Of a stretch of DNA of 64,000 nucleotides, positions 45,806 to 55,153 are shown one piece after another. The stretch is from positions 86,974 through 150,973 of the forward strand of contig JAUJPG010000007.1 of assembly GCA_030447245.1 (NCBI GenBank), written 5' to 3'. The DNA is from Chloroflexota bacterium (lineage in GTDB: Bacteria > Chloroflexota > UBA6077 > JACCZL01). The position numbers and the translations under genes were made by a program. The notes beneath the pieces were generated by a model. The model worked only from the letters and a program-made list of their open reading frames with translations, was not told the DNA's origin and did no database searches. Within the stretch, counting starts at the first letter, position 1. The number at the start of each line of letters is the position of its first letter.

Positions 45806-45931
45806 GCCCGCGATGCCCACCCGAGTGTGGCACCCACAGCCAGCTGCGAACCTCGATGTCAGGTCGGGCCTCCGGAGTGGGTCGCGACGCGTGGCAGCCT
45901 TGTTGCACTGGCTCACCAATGGAGGTGTGTG

Positions 45932-47203
45932 TTGATCGGTTTCGTGAACCGCCGTACGTTCCTTCGTCTGTTCGGCCTCAGCACGTCCACGGCAGTGACT
46001 GGCGGGATCCTGGCCGCCTGCGTCGCGCCGCCGCCCGCCGCCGAAAGCAAGCCGACCGCAAAGCCAGCCGCCGACCCGACCAAGCCGGCCGCGGCAGCGC
46101 AGGTGCAGGCGACGGCCCCCGCCGCGGCAGGTGCCGCCACCCAGGCGCCGGCAGCGCAGGCTGCCCAGGTGGCCCAGGCGCCATCCTCGCAGCAGATTAC
46201 GCTGAAGTTCCAGAGCACCTTCGGCCAGACCGACATCTTTCACCAGATGGGCGCCGACTGGATCAAGAAGATCGAGGAGATGTCCGGCGGTCGGATCAAA
46301 GTCGACTACCTGCCCAATGGGGCGATCGTGCCATTCGCCCAGGTGATCGACGCGATCCACCAGGGCCTGCTCGATGGCGGGATCGGCGTTCCGGCGTACT
46401 GGTTCGGCAAGAGCAAGGCGACCAGCTTATTCGGCACCGGACCCTCGTTCGGGATGGACGCCGAAGGCTTGATCGCCTGGATGCACTACGGGGGCGGCAA
46501 TGAGATGTACGCCCAGGTCATCCAGGAGCAACTCAAGCTTGACGTCCAGTCGTTCTTCGGCCCACCAATGCCGACGCAGCCACTCGGCTGGTTCAAGAAC
46601 GAGATCCGTACGCCGGACGATTTGAAGGGCCTAAAGTACCGGACGGTCGGCTTGTCGGCCGACCTGTTCAACGAGCTCGGCGTCGCCGTCACGATCCTAC
46701 CGGGCCCGGAGATCGTGCCAGCGCTGGAGCGTGGCGTCATCGACGGCGCCGAGTTCAACAACCCGTCCTCGGACAAGATCCTCGGCTTCCAGGACGTGAC
46801 CAAGTTCCTGATGGTGCAGTCGTATCACCAGCCGGTCGAGTTCCTGGAGTACATGATCAACAAGAAGAAGTACGACGCGATGCCGGCCGATCTCAAGGCG
46901 ATCATTCGCTACGCGGCCATGGCCGAATCGTCCGACGCAAGTTGGAAGTACTTCCTGGACCAGAACAGCAAGGATCTTCAGGAGTTCAAGGCCAGGGGCG
47001 TCAACATCGTGCGGACTCCGAAGTCGATCCTCGAGGCGCAGCTCCGCGCCTGGGACACCATCGTCGAGCGCGAGTCTAGGGCCGACCCGTTTTTTGCGCG
47101 GGTGATCGAGTCGCAAAAGGACTGGGCGGCTCGCGTCGTCCCGCTGCGGCAGGAGATCATGGTCGAAAACCAGACCGCCTACGAGCACTACTTCCAGCGC
47201 TGA
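45932..47203 (+). CDS. dctP: TRAP transporter substrate-binding protein DctP, Tat-type lipoprotein
   Basis: Solute receptor of a TRAP transporter, 423 residues. The N-terminus carries twin arginines (FVNRRTFLRLFG, residues 4-15) and a lipobox ending at Cys30 (GGILAAC), followed by about 60 Ala/Pro residues as a tether. The mature DctP domain starts near 88 (ITLKFQSTFG) and has the conserved Arg in LKGLKYRTVGL. TRAP receptors usually bind organic acids; the ligand is not told from sequence. TTG at 45932 is six bases from GGAGG; GTG at 45929 is the alternative. The family of alpha-keto-acid or carboxylate receptors is possible. Confidence 0.9.
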   Translation: MIGFVNRRTFLRLFGLSTSTAVTGGILAACVAPPPAAESKPTAKPAADPTKPAAAAQVQATAPAAAGAATQAPAAQAAQVAQAPSSQQITLKFQSTFGQTDIFHQMGADWIKKIEEMSGGRIKVDYLPNGAIVPFAQVIDAIHQGLLDGGIGVPAYWFGKSKATSLFGTGPSFGMDAEGLIAWMHYGGGNEMYAQVIQEQLKLDVQSFFGPPMPTQPLGWFKNEIRTPDDLKGLKYRTVGLSADLFNELGVAVTILPGPEIVPALERGVIDGAEFNNPSSDKILGFQDVTKFLMVQSYHQPVEFLEYMINKKKYDAMPADLKAIIRYAAMAESSDASWKYFLDQNSKDLQEFKARGVNIVRTPKSILEAQLRAWDTIVERESRADPFFARVIESQKDWAARVVPLRQEIMVENQTAYEHYFQR

Positions 47204-47228
47204 CGAGCGCCGACCTCCCGCGGCTGAG

Positions 47229-47259
47229 GGGGGCACCCGTGCAGCGCACGGGTGCCCCC
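47229..47259 (+). promoter_or_regulatory. Stable hairpin between dctP and dctQ
   Basis: A perfect 13-bp stem (47229-47241 with 47247-47259) with a 5-base CAGCG loop, 26 bases after the dctP stop and 32 before dctQ. No T-run follows. It may protect the dctP message or partly stop transcription. Confidence 0.7.
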
Positions 47260-47290
47260 GACGCGCGGTTTCGAACGGAAAAGGGCTTCT

Positions 47291-47852
47291 GTGAGACGCT
47301 ACCTCTTCCTCGTCGACCAGATCAGCGCGCTCGTGGGCAAGACGTTCGGCTGGTCGATCGTGCTGCTAACGGTGGTGGTCGGCTACGACGTCATCGCGCG
47401 CTATGTGTTTCGTGCGCCGACACGTTGGGCCTTCGACGTCTCCTACATCCTGTACGGGACGCTCTTCATGATGGCGGGTGCCTACACCCTGTCACGGAAC
47501 GGGCACGTCCGGGGTGACATGTTTTACCGGCAGTGGTCGGTCCGCCGGCAGGCCGCAACGGACCTGGTTCTCTACGTCTTGTTCTTCTTCCCAGGCATCA
47601 TTGCCCTGGTCTGGTCGGGCTGGCAGTTCGCCGAAGTCTCGCGCGCGCTCAACGAGCGCTCCTTCTCCAGTCCGGGGCGGGCCGATCATCTGGCCCTTCA
47701 AGTACGTCATCCCCTTCGCCCGCCTTCATGATGTTCGCGCAGGGCCTCGTGGAAGTGGTCGAATCACCCAGGCGCTCCAGACCGGCGAATGGCCTGAGCA
47801 CTCGGACGTCGAAGAGACCGAGACGCGGCTGGCCAAAGAGAGCCAGATGTGA
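47291..47852 (+). pseudogene. dctQ: TRAP transporter small permease DctQ, frameshifted
   Basis: Small four-helix membrane subunit of the TRAP transporter. From the GTG at 47291 the protein reads normally through about residue 130, with helices near 22-42, 50-70 and 90-115. It then leaves frame: IIWPFKYVIPFA is in a second frame, AFMMFAQGLVEVV in a third, and TQALQTGEWPEH back in the second, ending at 47852. Three shifts within 100 bases are hard to explain by decay alone since dctM is intact. Either dctQ is dead or the sequence has small errors near 47677, 47722 and 47760. Confidence 0.8.
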
Positions 47853-49180
47853 GCGAGCAGCTCCTCGGCATCCTCATGCTCTGCCTGTTGTGCCTGGCCA
47901 TCCTGATCGGTTTCCCGACCGCATTCACGCTGATGGCGCTTGGCGTGATCTTTGGCTACCTCGGCTTTGGCGGCCTGGTGTTCGACCTGCTCGTGCAGCG
48001 AGCATTCGCCGTGATGACCAACGACGTCCTGATCGCCGTCCCGCTGTTCATCTTCATGGGTTACATCATCGAACGCGCCGGCACGCTCGAGCGCCTCTTC
48101 CGAAGCATTCAGATCGGCCTCGGTCCGATCCGGGGCTCACTGCTCATTGCCACCCTGGCGACCTGCACGATTTTCGCCACGGCCACCGGCATCGTCGGCG
48201 CCTCGGTCACGCTGATCGGATTGCTCGCCCTCCCGGCTATGCTCAAGGCCCGTTACGACGTTCAGCTGTCAGCAGGGACGATCGCCGCGGGCGGAACGCT
48301 CGGCATCCTGATTCCGCCGAGCGTATTGCTGATCCTCTACGGGGCAGTGGCAGGCATCTCGGTGCCGCGCTTGTACGCTGCCGCGTTCGGTCCTGGAGTG
48401 ATGTTGTCGTCCCTCTATCTGCTGTACATCCTGTTCCGAGTCTACTCCAACCCGAAGACCGCGCCGGCATTGCCGAAGGAGGAGCGTGATTTCCCGGTTT
48501 CGGTCATCGCGATGAACCTTCTCACGTCGTTCTTCCCACTGACGCTGCTGATCGGCGCGGTGCTTGGCTCCATCCTGGCGGGCATCGCCACGCCCACCGA
48601 GGCCGCGGCGCTGGGGGCGATCGGCGGGTTGCTGCTGGCCGCGGCCTACCGAACCTTGTCGTTCCAGGGCCTGAAGGAGTCGGTGTTTCTTACCGCGCGG
48701 ACCTCGGCGATGGTCGGCTGGCTGTTCGTCGGGTCCAGTCTCTTTGCAGCCGTCTTCGCCCGGCTTGGCGGGTCGGCCCTCATCGAGCAATGGGTCCTCG
48801 CCCTGAATCTGTCGCCCTTCGCATTCTTCTGGCTCGCGCAGTTCGTGATCTTCCTGCTTGGCTGGCCGCTGGAGTGGACCGAGATCACCATCATCTTCCT
48901 CCCGCTATTCCTACCACTCCTTGCGCAGTTCAACATCGACCCCTTGTTCTTCGGGATCATGGTGGCGCTGAACCAGCAGACCTCGTTCCTGTCCCCGCCA
49001 GTCGCCATGTCGGCCTTCTACCTGAAGGGGGTCGCGCCAATCAGCGTGACGCTGAACCAGATCTTCCGGGGCATGTACCCGTTCATGGCGATCCAAGTCG
49101 TCGCGATGCTTGTGCTCTACTACGTGCCGGAGCTTGCGCTCTGGCTGCCTCGGGCGATCTACGGGGCCGGCACGCGCTGA
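47849..49180 (+). CDS. dctM: TRAP transporter large permease DctM
   Basis: Membrane-embedded transport subunit, 443 residues with about twelve helices, which moves the solute with sodium. The repeated family motifs are present: GYIIERAGTLERLF near 71-84, TGIVGASVTLIGLL near 112-125, GGTLGILIPPSVLLILYGA near 150-168 and ATPTEAAALGAIGGLLLA near 250-267. The start overlaps the dctQ stop (GTGA at 47849). It is intact, which suggests the transporter is in use and makes sequence error in dctQ more likely. Confidence 0.93.
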   Translation: MSEQLLGILMLCLLCLAILIGFPTAFTLMALGVIFGYLGFGGLVFDLLVQRAFAVMTNDVLIAVPLFIFMGYIIERAGTLERLFRSIQIGLGPIRGSLLIATLATCTIFATATGIVGASVTLIGLLALPAMLKARYDVQLSAGTIAAGGTLGILIPPSVLLILYGAVAGISVPRLYAAAFGPGVMLSSLYLLYILFRVYSNPKTAPALPKEERDFPVSVIAMNLLTSFFPLTLLIGAVLGSILAGIATPTEAAALGAIGGLLLAAAYRTLSFQGLKESVFLTARTSAMVGWLFVGSSLFAAVFARLGGSALIEQWVLALNLSPFAFFWLAQFVIFLLGWPLEWTEITIIFLPLFLPLLAQFNIDPLFFGIMVALNQQTSFLSPPVAMSAFYLKGVAPISVTLNQIFRGMYPFMAIQVVAMLVLYYVPELALWLPRAIYGAGTR

Positions 49181-49450
49181 CGTATACCCGTTCCAAGGCC
49201 GCTGGACTCCCCTGTGGAGCGGAGGGCCGGGGCGACAAAGGGCACTGGAGGAGGCCCCGCCTTGTCAGGCTGCGGCGAAGGAGAATCACACGCCAGCAGG
49301 CGAGTCGGCCAATTTTCGCCGGGGAATGGGCCGGAAGGCAGAGGCAGGCACATTCCCGCACTGAAGGGTGGCTCAGATGCCGTCCCCCTTGCCGTACGGC
49401 CGGAGGGACTGCCGGCCGCACTGGCCACCCCGTAGGGGCAGCAGCGGCGG
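49181..49450. other. Gap between dctM and the SDR gene
   Basis: About 270 bases between convergent genes with several dyads: a 7-bp stem at 49397-49403/49412-49418 and CCCC-GTA-GGGG near 49430. GGGAATG and CATTCCC also pair over a long loop. No supported gene; probably transcription ends here on both strands. Confidence 0.4.
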
Positions 49451-50167
49451 TCACCGCGGCCACAGATTGAGCTCCTGGGTCCAGGCACCCTCGGGCTGGG
49501 TCAGCAGGAACTCGACCGCCGCTGCGACGTCATCCGGTGCAAGAAACTTGTCCCCGCTACGGAGACGATCCTCCCGGGACCGGATGCCGAAGTCGGTCAG
49601 AACTCCACCAGCCACGATCGTCGCGCACTTGATCGGGTCGTCCGCCACTTCCGCGGCCAGCGCCGCCATGAACCCCTGAAGACCGAATTTGCTCGCGCAG
49701 TAGGCGCTCATGTTCGAATACCCTTGCTTGCCGGCGCCCGACGAGATCGAAAGGATGTGCCCGCCGCCGCGGCGGCGGATTGCCGGCAGCGCCGCCCGCG
49801 TGGCGATGAACGGACCAGTCAAGTTCGTGTCGATCACTCGCCGCCAATCCGATAGCTCGAACGTATCGACGGGTCCGTAGCGGCCGATCCCGGCGTTGTT
49901 GACAAGCACGTCAAGTCCGCCGAGCTCCTGCTCGGCGCGCGCCACGGCCCGCTCCATCGCCGAGTCATCCACCACATCGGCGGACACGCCGATCGCCCGT
50001 CCGCCACCCTCGTCAACTCGGCGGCAGGCCTCCAACAGCGATGCAGAGTCGCGCGCCACCAGGACCATCGAGGCGCCGAGGCGACCCAGCCGGAGCGCCG
50101 TCGCCAGTCCAATACCGCGGCTGCCACCCGTAATCAGGACGATCGTGCCGTCAAGTCTGCCTGTCAT
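49451..50167 (-). CDS. Short-chain dehydrogenase/reductase
   Basis: Classical SDR, 238 residues, NAD(P)-linked. The cofactor motif TGGSRGIG is at 13-20, NNAG near 88, the catalytic Ser in SISSGAGKQG near 137 and YCASK near 151. The residue after strand 2 (ARDS) favours NADP. Substrate unknown. The ATG at 50167 overlaps the HIT gene end by 17 bases. Confidence 0.87.
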   Translation of the reverse strand: MTGRLDGTIVLITGGSRGIGLATALRLGRLGASMVLVARDSASLLEACRRVDEGGGRAIGVSADVVDDSAMERAVARAEQELGGLDVLVNNAGIGRYGPVDTFELSDWRRVIDTNLTGPFIATRAALPAIRRRGGGHILSISSGAGKQGYSNMSAYCASKFGLQGFMAALAAEVADDPIKCATIVAGGVLTDFGIRSREDRLRSGDKFLAPDDVAAAVEFLLTQPEGAWTQELNLWPR

Positions 50168-50651
50168 GGTCAGCAACCTGGAGATAGGGGCGCAACCGCT
50201 CGTAAGTCTGATCGAGTGCCTCGGGCAGGACCTTGGTGTTCCCCAGAATCGGCATGAAGTTCGTGTCGCCGTTCCAGCGCGGAACGATGTGCAGGTGCAA
50301 GTGGTCTGGAATTCCGGCGCCGCTCACACGGCCCAGGTTCATTCCCACGTTGTAACCGTGAGGCCGATACTCGGCCGTAAGCGCCGCCACGGTGCGCTGA
50401 GCGATGCCCCACAGGTCGGCGCTGACATCACTCGGGAGCGCCGCCATGTCCGCGGTGTGCAGGTACGGAGCCACCATGACATGACCCGAGTTGTACGGGT
50501 ACAGGTTCAGGATGGCGAACGCTCGTGCGCCACGATGAAGGATCAGATTCGCCGCGTCGCGATCCTCGGCGAGCTTGTCACACAAGACGCAACCGGTCGG
50601 ATCGGCCGCGCCCACGTACTGCATCCGCCACGGCGTCCAAAGGTGTTCCAC
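50151..50651 (-). CDS. HIT-family nucleotide hydrolase/transferase
   Basis: A 166-residue histidine-triad protein. The triad HLHLHIVPRW is near 117-126; the start MEHLWTPWRMQYV and the two zinc-type Cys (CVLCDK, 21-26) are typical of the branch with AP4A phosphorylase-like activity. Probably acts on dinucleoside polyphosphates or AMP conjugates. ATG at 50651; the gene ends inside the SDR start. Confidence 0.88.
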   Translation of the reverse strand: MEHLWTPWRMQYVGAADPTGCVLCDKLAEDRDAANLILHRGARAFAILNLYPYNSGHVMVAPYLHTADMAALPSDVSADLWGIAQRTVAALTAEYRPHGYNVGMNLGRVSGAGIPDHLHLHIVPRWNGDTNFMPILGNTKVLPEALDQTYERLRPYLQVADHDRQT

Positions 50652-50666
50652 GTGGCACCAGAGCGC

Positions 50667-51488
50667 CTATCGATAGTCAGCAATCAACGGGCGGACGAAT
50701 TCCATCGCCATGCGCGCCGCCGTCTCGCTGTTCGGCTTCTGGATGAACTCCATGCTCAGCCAGCCATCATAGTCAAGTGCACGGAGCACTTCGATGATGT
50801 CACGCCAGGGCAGGAAGCCCTGGCCCGGCGCCAGCCGATTGGAGTCGCCCAACTGGACATGAACCAGATACTCTCGGCCGCGTACAAGGGCGGCGGTGAT
50901 TGAGGTCTCTTCGAGAGCCATGTGGAACATGTCCGCCTCGAGAACGAGGTTGCTGGCGCCAGTCGACTTGATGAACTCGACCGTCTCCGGGATAGTCATC
51001 AAGAAGTCAGTGTTGATTCGGCACTGCGGCTCAAGGATGATCCGACGTCCGCGCTGCTCGGCGTACTCGCCTAACTGGTCAATCGCGGCGCGGAACCACC
51101 CGAGTCCCTCCTCGCGGCTCGGCGCGTTGGCGGCGCGACCGCGGAAACCCCCGATCGAGGAGTCGACATTCCATTCGCTGGCGAGATCGATCACCGTCTT
51201 GTAACGCTCGATCGCCTTCTCGCGCGCATCGGCGTCCTTGTGGCAGATATACAGGCCGTCCTCGATTCCGATCGGGCCTGTACTGAGCGCGACAAGCTCG
51301 AGCCTCGCGGCTTGGATCTTCTGGCGGACGGCGTCGTGATCGAACGCGCCAGGATCTCGCGTCTGCAGCTCGATTCCTTCGTAGCCCAGCTCGGCCACCG
51401 CTGGCAAAACGCGGTCCAGGTCCGCAAGCCACGCCAGCGGCATCGGCCCACCAACCTCGGGCGTCGTCGACATGTAGCACAGCTTCAT
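50667..51488 (-). CDS. Sugar phosphate isomerase/epimerase-like TIM barrel
   Basis: AP-endonuclease-2/xylose-isomerase-like TIM barrel, 273 residues. Metal-binding positions are visible: the Glu in GIELQTRD near 39, Glu in RRIILEPQC near 147, Asp and His in LVLEADMFHMA near 181-190, HVQLGDSNR near 208 and the late Glu in SMEFIQKP near 246. Substrate is unknown. The ATG overlaps the racemase-like stop (ATGA-type). Confidence 0.82.
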   Translation of the reverse strand: MKLCYMSTTPEVGGPMPLAWLADLDRVLPAVAELGYEGIELQTRDPGAFDHDAVRQKIQAARLELVALSTGPIGIEDGLYICHKDADAREKAIERYKTVIDLASEWNVDSSIGGFRGRAANAPSREEGLGWFRAAIDQLGEYAEQRGRRIILEPQCRINTDFLMTIPETVEFIKSTGASNLVLEADMFHMALEETSITAALVRGREYLVHVQLGDSNRLAPGQGFLPWRDIIEVLRALDYDGWLSMEFIQKPNSETAARMAMEFVRPLIADYR

Positions 51489-52144
51489 GCGCGTAGCATC
51501 TCCTTCACCTTTTCGACGGCGAGGGCGGGGCTCGAAAGCACCGGAACCCCCACGCTGGCCGGAATCCGATCGGCTAGGTGGCCCATCGAAGCCTGGGCTA
51601 GCATTACCAGGTCATTCCGGCCCGCGAGCTCCTCGACCTCGCCGAGCACGATAGTGTCGTGCTCGTCCCGACGACCAGCCGACAACGCCTCGAACGCATC
51701 CGCTCGCAACACGGCGTCCAGTTCCACGCGGCTGCCGGTTTCCGCGGCGATCTGTTCGATGAGCTGCTGCTGCATTCGCAAGCCCGCCGGGACCGTGGCG
51801 ATCAGTCCGATCCGCCCGGCCTGACATAGCGCCTCTCGGACCATCAGCTCGTCAATCTTGAGGACGGGCAGGTCGGACTGGGCCTGGACTTGGTCGACGA
51901 CCGGCGAGTAAGCGGTACAGCTCAAGAGGACTAGCCGGGCGCCGGCCGATTCGGCGAGCGCAACCAACGTTGTCAGGCGCCGCACCAGGCCGGGCGTTAT
52001 TCGTCCCAGGCGGTCGGCCTCCGTGAGAAGGCCCTCGTCTAGTACGTTAATGAGCTGCACCTCCGGTGCGCGCTGTGCGAACGCGGATTTGAGCGGCTCG
52101 ATAGCCGGAATCACGGCGTGGATCAATGCCACCGTGTTGGTCAC
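51485..52144 (-). CDS. Aspartate/glutamate racemase-superfamily protein
   Basis: A 219-residue protein of the Asp/Glu/hydantoin racemase group. The first catalytic Cys is in VLLSCTAYSP near 77. At the second site, where racemases have Cys, the sequence reads LAQASMGHLAD near 175, so ordinary two-base racemisation is doubtful; a related isomerase or decarboxylase-like activity is possible. The GTG at 52144 follows GGAGG. It is the first of four minus-strand genes reading toward the SDR. Confidence 0.75.
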   Translation of the reverse strand: MTNTVALIHAVIPAIEPLKSAFAQRAPEVQLINVLDEGLLTEADRLGRITPGLVRRLTTLVALAESAGARLVLLSCTAYSPVVDQVQAQSDLPVLKIDELMVREALCQAGRIGLIATVPAGLRMQQQLIEQIAAETGSRVELDAVLRADAFEALSAGRRDEHDTIVLGEVEELAGRNDLVMLAQASMGHLADRIPASVGVPVLSSPALAVEKVKEMLRA

Positions 52145-52400
52145 GCCCCTGCCTCCTGGCCTCACGGGTGTATCCCACCTAGCCGCGTGTCGGATCGCGC
52201 TCCGGGACCTTGTCCTTCCGGCAAGACCCTTGAACCACCAGGGTCCCCTAACATTGCCGTCCAGACCGCAATGCTAGTCCGCGCGCAACGCGGACTCAAG
52301 CGCGGCTGCGAGGGCCTGCGGTGACATCCAGGCGCCCGTAGCCAAGGAGCGTCCCGCCACTCGGCGGGCCCTGGACCGTTCTGCTATCCTCAGGGCAGCT

Positions 52401-53999
52401 ATGCTGCTGGCAGCACTCCGGCTGCGGGGTCGATCCGCTCTTGAGGTGTCGGACCAGGGCCGGCCGACGCGGTCTCCCTGCCCGCCCGGCCTGTCACGCG
52501 CCTTGGCCGTCGGACTTCTCCCTCCAGCCGCGCTGCTACTGGCGGCCTGCAGCCTCCCATGGGGGGCGCCCCCTGCAGTGGAGCGCGGCTCACCGGCCCG
52601 GGCGACGCGCACGGTCAGAGTGGCGCGCGGAGAGATCAACGGCGTGCTCGTCTATTCAGGCGATCTTCGAGCCAAGCCGTCAATCACGGTCACTCCGCGC
52701 ATCTCGGGACGCCTCGAGCGCATGCATGTCGAGACGGGCAGCCTTGTTCGCGAGGGCGACACTGTCGCCGAGCTTGATCGGGCGGCGCTTGAGGTACAGG
52801 TGACCCAGGGTCAGGCGAACCTGGCCGCTGCCGAGGCACGGCTGGCAGGTCTCCAGGCGGGGGACGAGCCAGAGGCGCGAGCGGAGTCGGAGGCACGCCT
52901 CCGGGCAGCACGTGCCCGGCTCACCGCGTTGCAAACTGCACCCCGCGCAGAGACGATCCCGTACCTGGTCGAGCAGCTTCGCGAATCGCGGAGGTTGCTG
53001 GCGGAGCTGGAAAGCAACAATGCAGATGGTGTGGCGCGGGCCGAGGAGCGGGTCACCACGGCTCGCACTCGCCTCGATCGGATCTTGACTGGAGTCGGAG
53101 TGGGGCTGGCCTCGCCGACTCCGGGGCTGGATCGGGTCGCGATCGAACAGGCGCGCGCCGAGATCCGCCAGGCTGAAGAGGAGCTTGCCCGCGCCCGCCG
53201 GCCGATCACCAGCGAGGAAATCGCCGGCGCGCGGCAGCAGGTCTCTCAGGCTGAGGAGGATCTCCTGCTCGCCCGCAACCCGATCGGCCCGCTCGAGCTG
53301 GAGGAAGCGAGCGCGAACGTCGAGGCGGCCGAGATCCGCTTACGGGGCGCGAGCACAGCGGTCACGCCCGCAACCATCAAGGCCGCCGAGTCGGCCGTGA
53401 GCTACGCCTGGGCCGCTCTCGAGCTGGCTCGTCTTCAGCTCCGGGAAGCAACAATAGTGGCGCCGATCGCGGGTCTAGTTGCGGAAACGCACCAACGCGC
53501 GGGCGCCGGCGTGGCCGCCGGCACGCCATTGCTCTCGATCCAGCCTCCCGACTACGAGTTGGTGCTCGCGGTCGAGGACCGCCAGCTAAGCCAGCTCCAG
53601 ATCGGCCACGGGATGAACGTCGTCGTTGACGCCTATCCTGGCGAATCGTTCAATGGCACTCTCAGATCGATCGCGCCGACGGTCGATGTGCGCACGCGCA
53701 CGGTAGCTGCGAAGGTCGATGTGCTGGACCCCCAGCTCAAACTGAAGGCCGGGCTGTTCGCCCAGGCGGCAGTCCAGAGCGGGCGCAAGCCAGGGGCTTT
53801 GCTTCTGCCGCGCGAGGCGGTCGTCAGCGGCCCTGAGTCGAGCGTTCTCTTGGTGGTGGAGGGGCGAGCACAAAGGCGCCCGGTGCAGCTGGGAGTGACT
53901 GACGGCCGGAACGTCGAGATCCTCCAGGGGGTCTCGGAAGGCGCAGAGATCGTGCTACCGGTCGGTGTCGCCGACGGCGACCTCGTCGGAGAGCGCTGA
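52401..53999 (+). CDS. HlyD/RND-type membrane-fusion lipoprotein
   Basis: Periplasmic-adaptor-like protein, 532 residues. An N-terminal hydrophobic segment ends in a lipobox (LLLAACSLP, Cys near 51). The barrel-lipoyl half (SGRLERMHVETGSLVREGDT) is followed by long coiled coils (about 135-330), the second lipoyl half (ATIVAPIAGLVAETHQRAGA) and beta-barrel and membrane-proximal domains. Usually such proteins pair with an ABC or RND pump, but none is here. In a cell without an outer membrane it would work with an inner-membrane exporter alone. plsX begins 2 bases later. The ATG at 52401 gives a long pre-signal, so a later start is possible. Confidence 0.8.
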   Translation: MLLAALRLRGRSALEVSDQGRPTRSPCPPGLSRALAVGLLPPAALLLAACSLPWGAPPAVERGSPARATRTVRVARGEINGVLVYSGDLRAKPSITVTPRISGRLERMHVETGSLVREGDTVAELDRAALEVQVTQGQANLAAAEARLAGLQAGDEPEARAESEARLRAARARLTALQTAPRAETIPYLVEQLRESRRLLAELESNNADGVARAEERVTTARTRLDRILTGVGVGLASPTPGLDRVAIEQARAEIRQAEEELARARRPITSEEIAGARQQVSQAEEDLLLARNPIGPLELEEASANVEAAEIRLRGASTAVTPATIKAAESAVSYAWAALELARLQLREATIVAPIAGLVAETHQRAGAGVAAGTPLLSIQPPDYELVLAVEDRQLSQLQIGHGMNVVVDAYPGESFNGTLRSIAPTVDVRTRTVAAKVDVLDPQLKLKAGLFAQAAVQSGRKPGALLLPREAVVSGPESSVLLVVEGRAQRRPVQLGVTDGRNVEILQGVSEGAEIVLPVGVADGDLVGER

Positions 54000-54001
54000 G
54001 C

Positions 54002-55063
54002 ATGGCGGCTAGTTCGGACGCCCCTGGCTCCAGCTTGCCGATCGCCCTGGACGCAATGGGGGGGGACCATGCGCCGGGGGTGGCGGTGGAGGGCGCCGTC
54101 AGTGCCGCCGTGGACCTTGGGGCCCGGATCCTGCTCGTCGGCAGGCCAGACGAGGTCGAGCCTTTGCTCCGTCGCCACAACGCCCCGCGCGGGATCGTCG
54201 TCGTGGAAGCGCCGGACGTCATCGCGATGGACGACCACCCTGCTCAGGCGGTGCGACGGAAGCGCGACTCCTCGATCGTCGTCGGCACACGGCTTGTGCG
54301 CGACGGGCAGGCGGCCGCCTTCGTGTCGGCGGGCAACACCGGCGCACTGATGGCAGCGGCCTTGTTCGAGCTGAAGCGCATCCGCGGCGTCGACCGCCCG
54401 GCGCTGGCGGCAATTCTGCCAACCCTCCGCGGCAAGACCCTGCTGATCGACGTCGGCGCCAACGCGGACTGCCGGCCCGAGCACCTCGCGCAATTCGCCC
54501 TGATGGGCTCGATCTACGTGCAACGAGTGTTTGGCGTCGTGAACCCGTCGGTGGGCTTGCTGTCGATCGGAGAAGAGGCAAGCAAGGGCAACGCGCTCGT
54601 TCAACAGGCCTACAGCCTACTTGCCGAGCTGCCGATCTCCTTCGCCGGCAACGTGGAAGGCAAAGACATCCCGGCCGGCTGCGCGGACGTGGTGGTGTGC
54701 GATGGCTTCGTCGGAAATGTGGTCCTCAAATTGAGCGAGGGCGTCGCGACCTCGCTGACCGAGATGATCCGCCAGGAGATCCGACGCTCCTGGATCTCTC
54801 GGGCCGCCGCGCTTGGCGTGCTGCCCGCCCTGCGCCGCGTTCGCCGACGCCTGGACTATGCGGAGTACGGCGGGGCGCCCTTGCTCGGAGTACACGGTCT
54901 TTCGGTCGCCGCCCACGGCCGCTCGAATGCACTGGCGATCAAGAGTGCCGTCCGCGTGGCAATGCGCTCGATGGAGCGCGACGTCGTAGGCCACATCTCA
55001 CGGGCGATGGCGGAGTCCTCCCAGCAGGCCGCGCCGCCGCCACCCCCGGCCACTACGTCCTGA
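54002..55063 (+). CDS. plsX: Phosphate acyltransferase PlsX
   Basis: Makes acyl-phosphate from acyl-ACP for phospholipid synthesis. At 353 residues it matches PlsX: IALDAMGGDHAPGVAVEGA near 13-31, AFVSAGNTGALMAAAL near 105-120, IDVGANADCRPEHLAQFALM near 150-170 and VVVCDGFVGNVVLKLSEG near 225-242. The last 15 residues are a Pro-rich tail. It starts 2 bases after the adaptor gene. No fatty-acid genes follow. Confidence 0.95.
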   Translation: MAASSDAPGSSLPIALDAMGGDHAPGVAVEGAVSAAVDLGARILLVGRPDEVEPLLRRHNAPRGIVVVEAPDVIAMDDHPAQAVRRKRDSSIVVGTRLVRDGQAAAFVSAGNTGALMAAALFELKRIRGVDRPALAAILPTLRGKTLLIDVGANADCRPEHLAQFALMGSIYVQRVFGVVNPSVGLLSIGEEASKGNALVQQAYSLLAELPISFAGNVEGKDIPAGCADVVVCDGFVGNVVLKLSEGVATSLTEMIRQEIRRSWISRAAALGVLPALRRVRRRLDYAEYGGAPLLGVHGLSVAAHGRSNALAIKSAVRVAMRSMERDVVGHISRAMAESSQQAAPPPPPATTS

Positions 55064-55153
55064 ACACCCAGCCAGGACGCCGGTACGGGATCGGCCGCTG
55101 GCCGCGGGGGCGCGACCTGCCGGGCCTCGAACGATCCTGCTGCGCCCGGGGCA

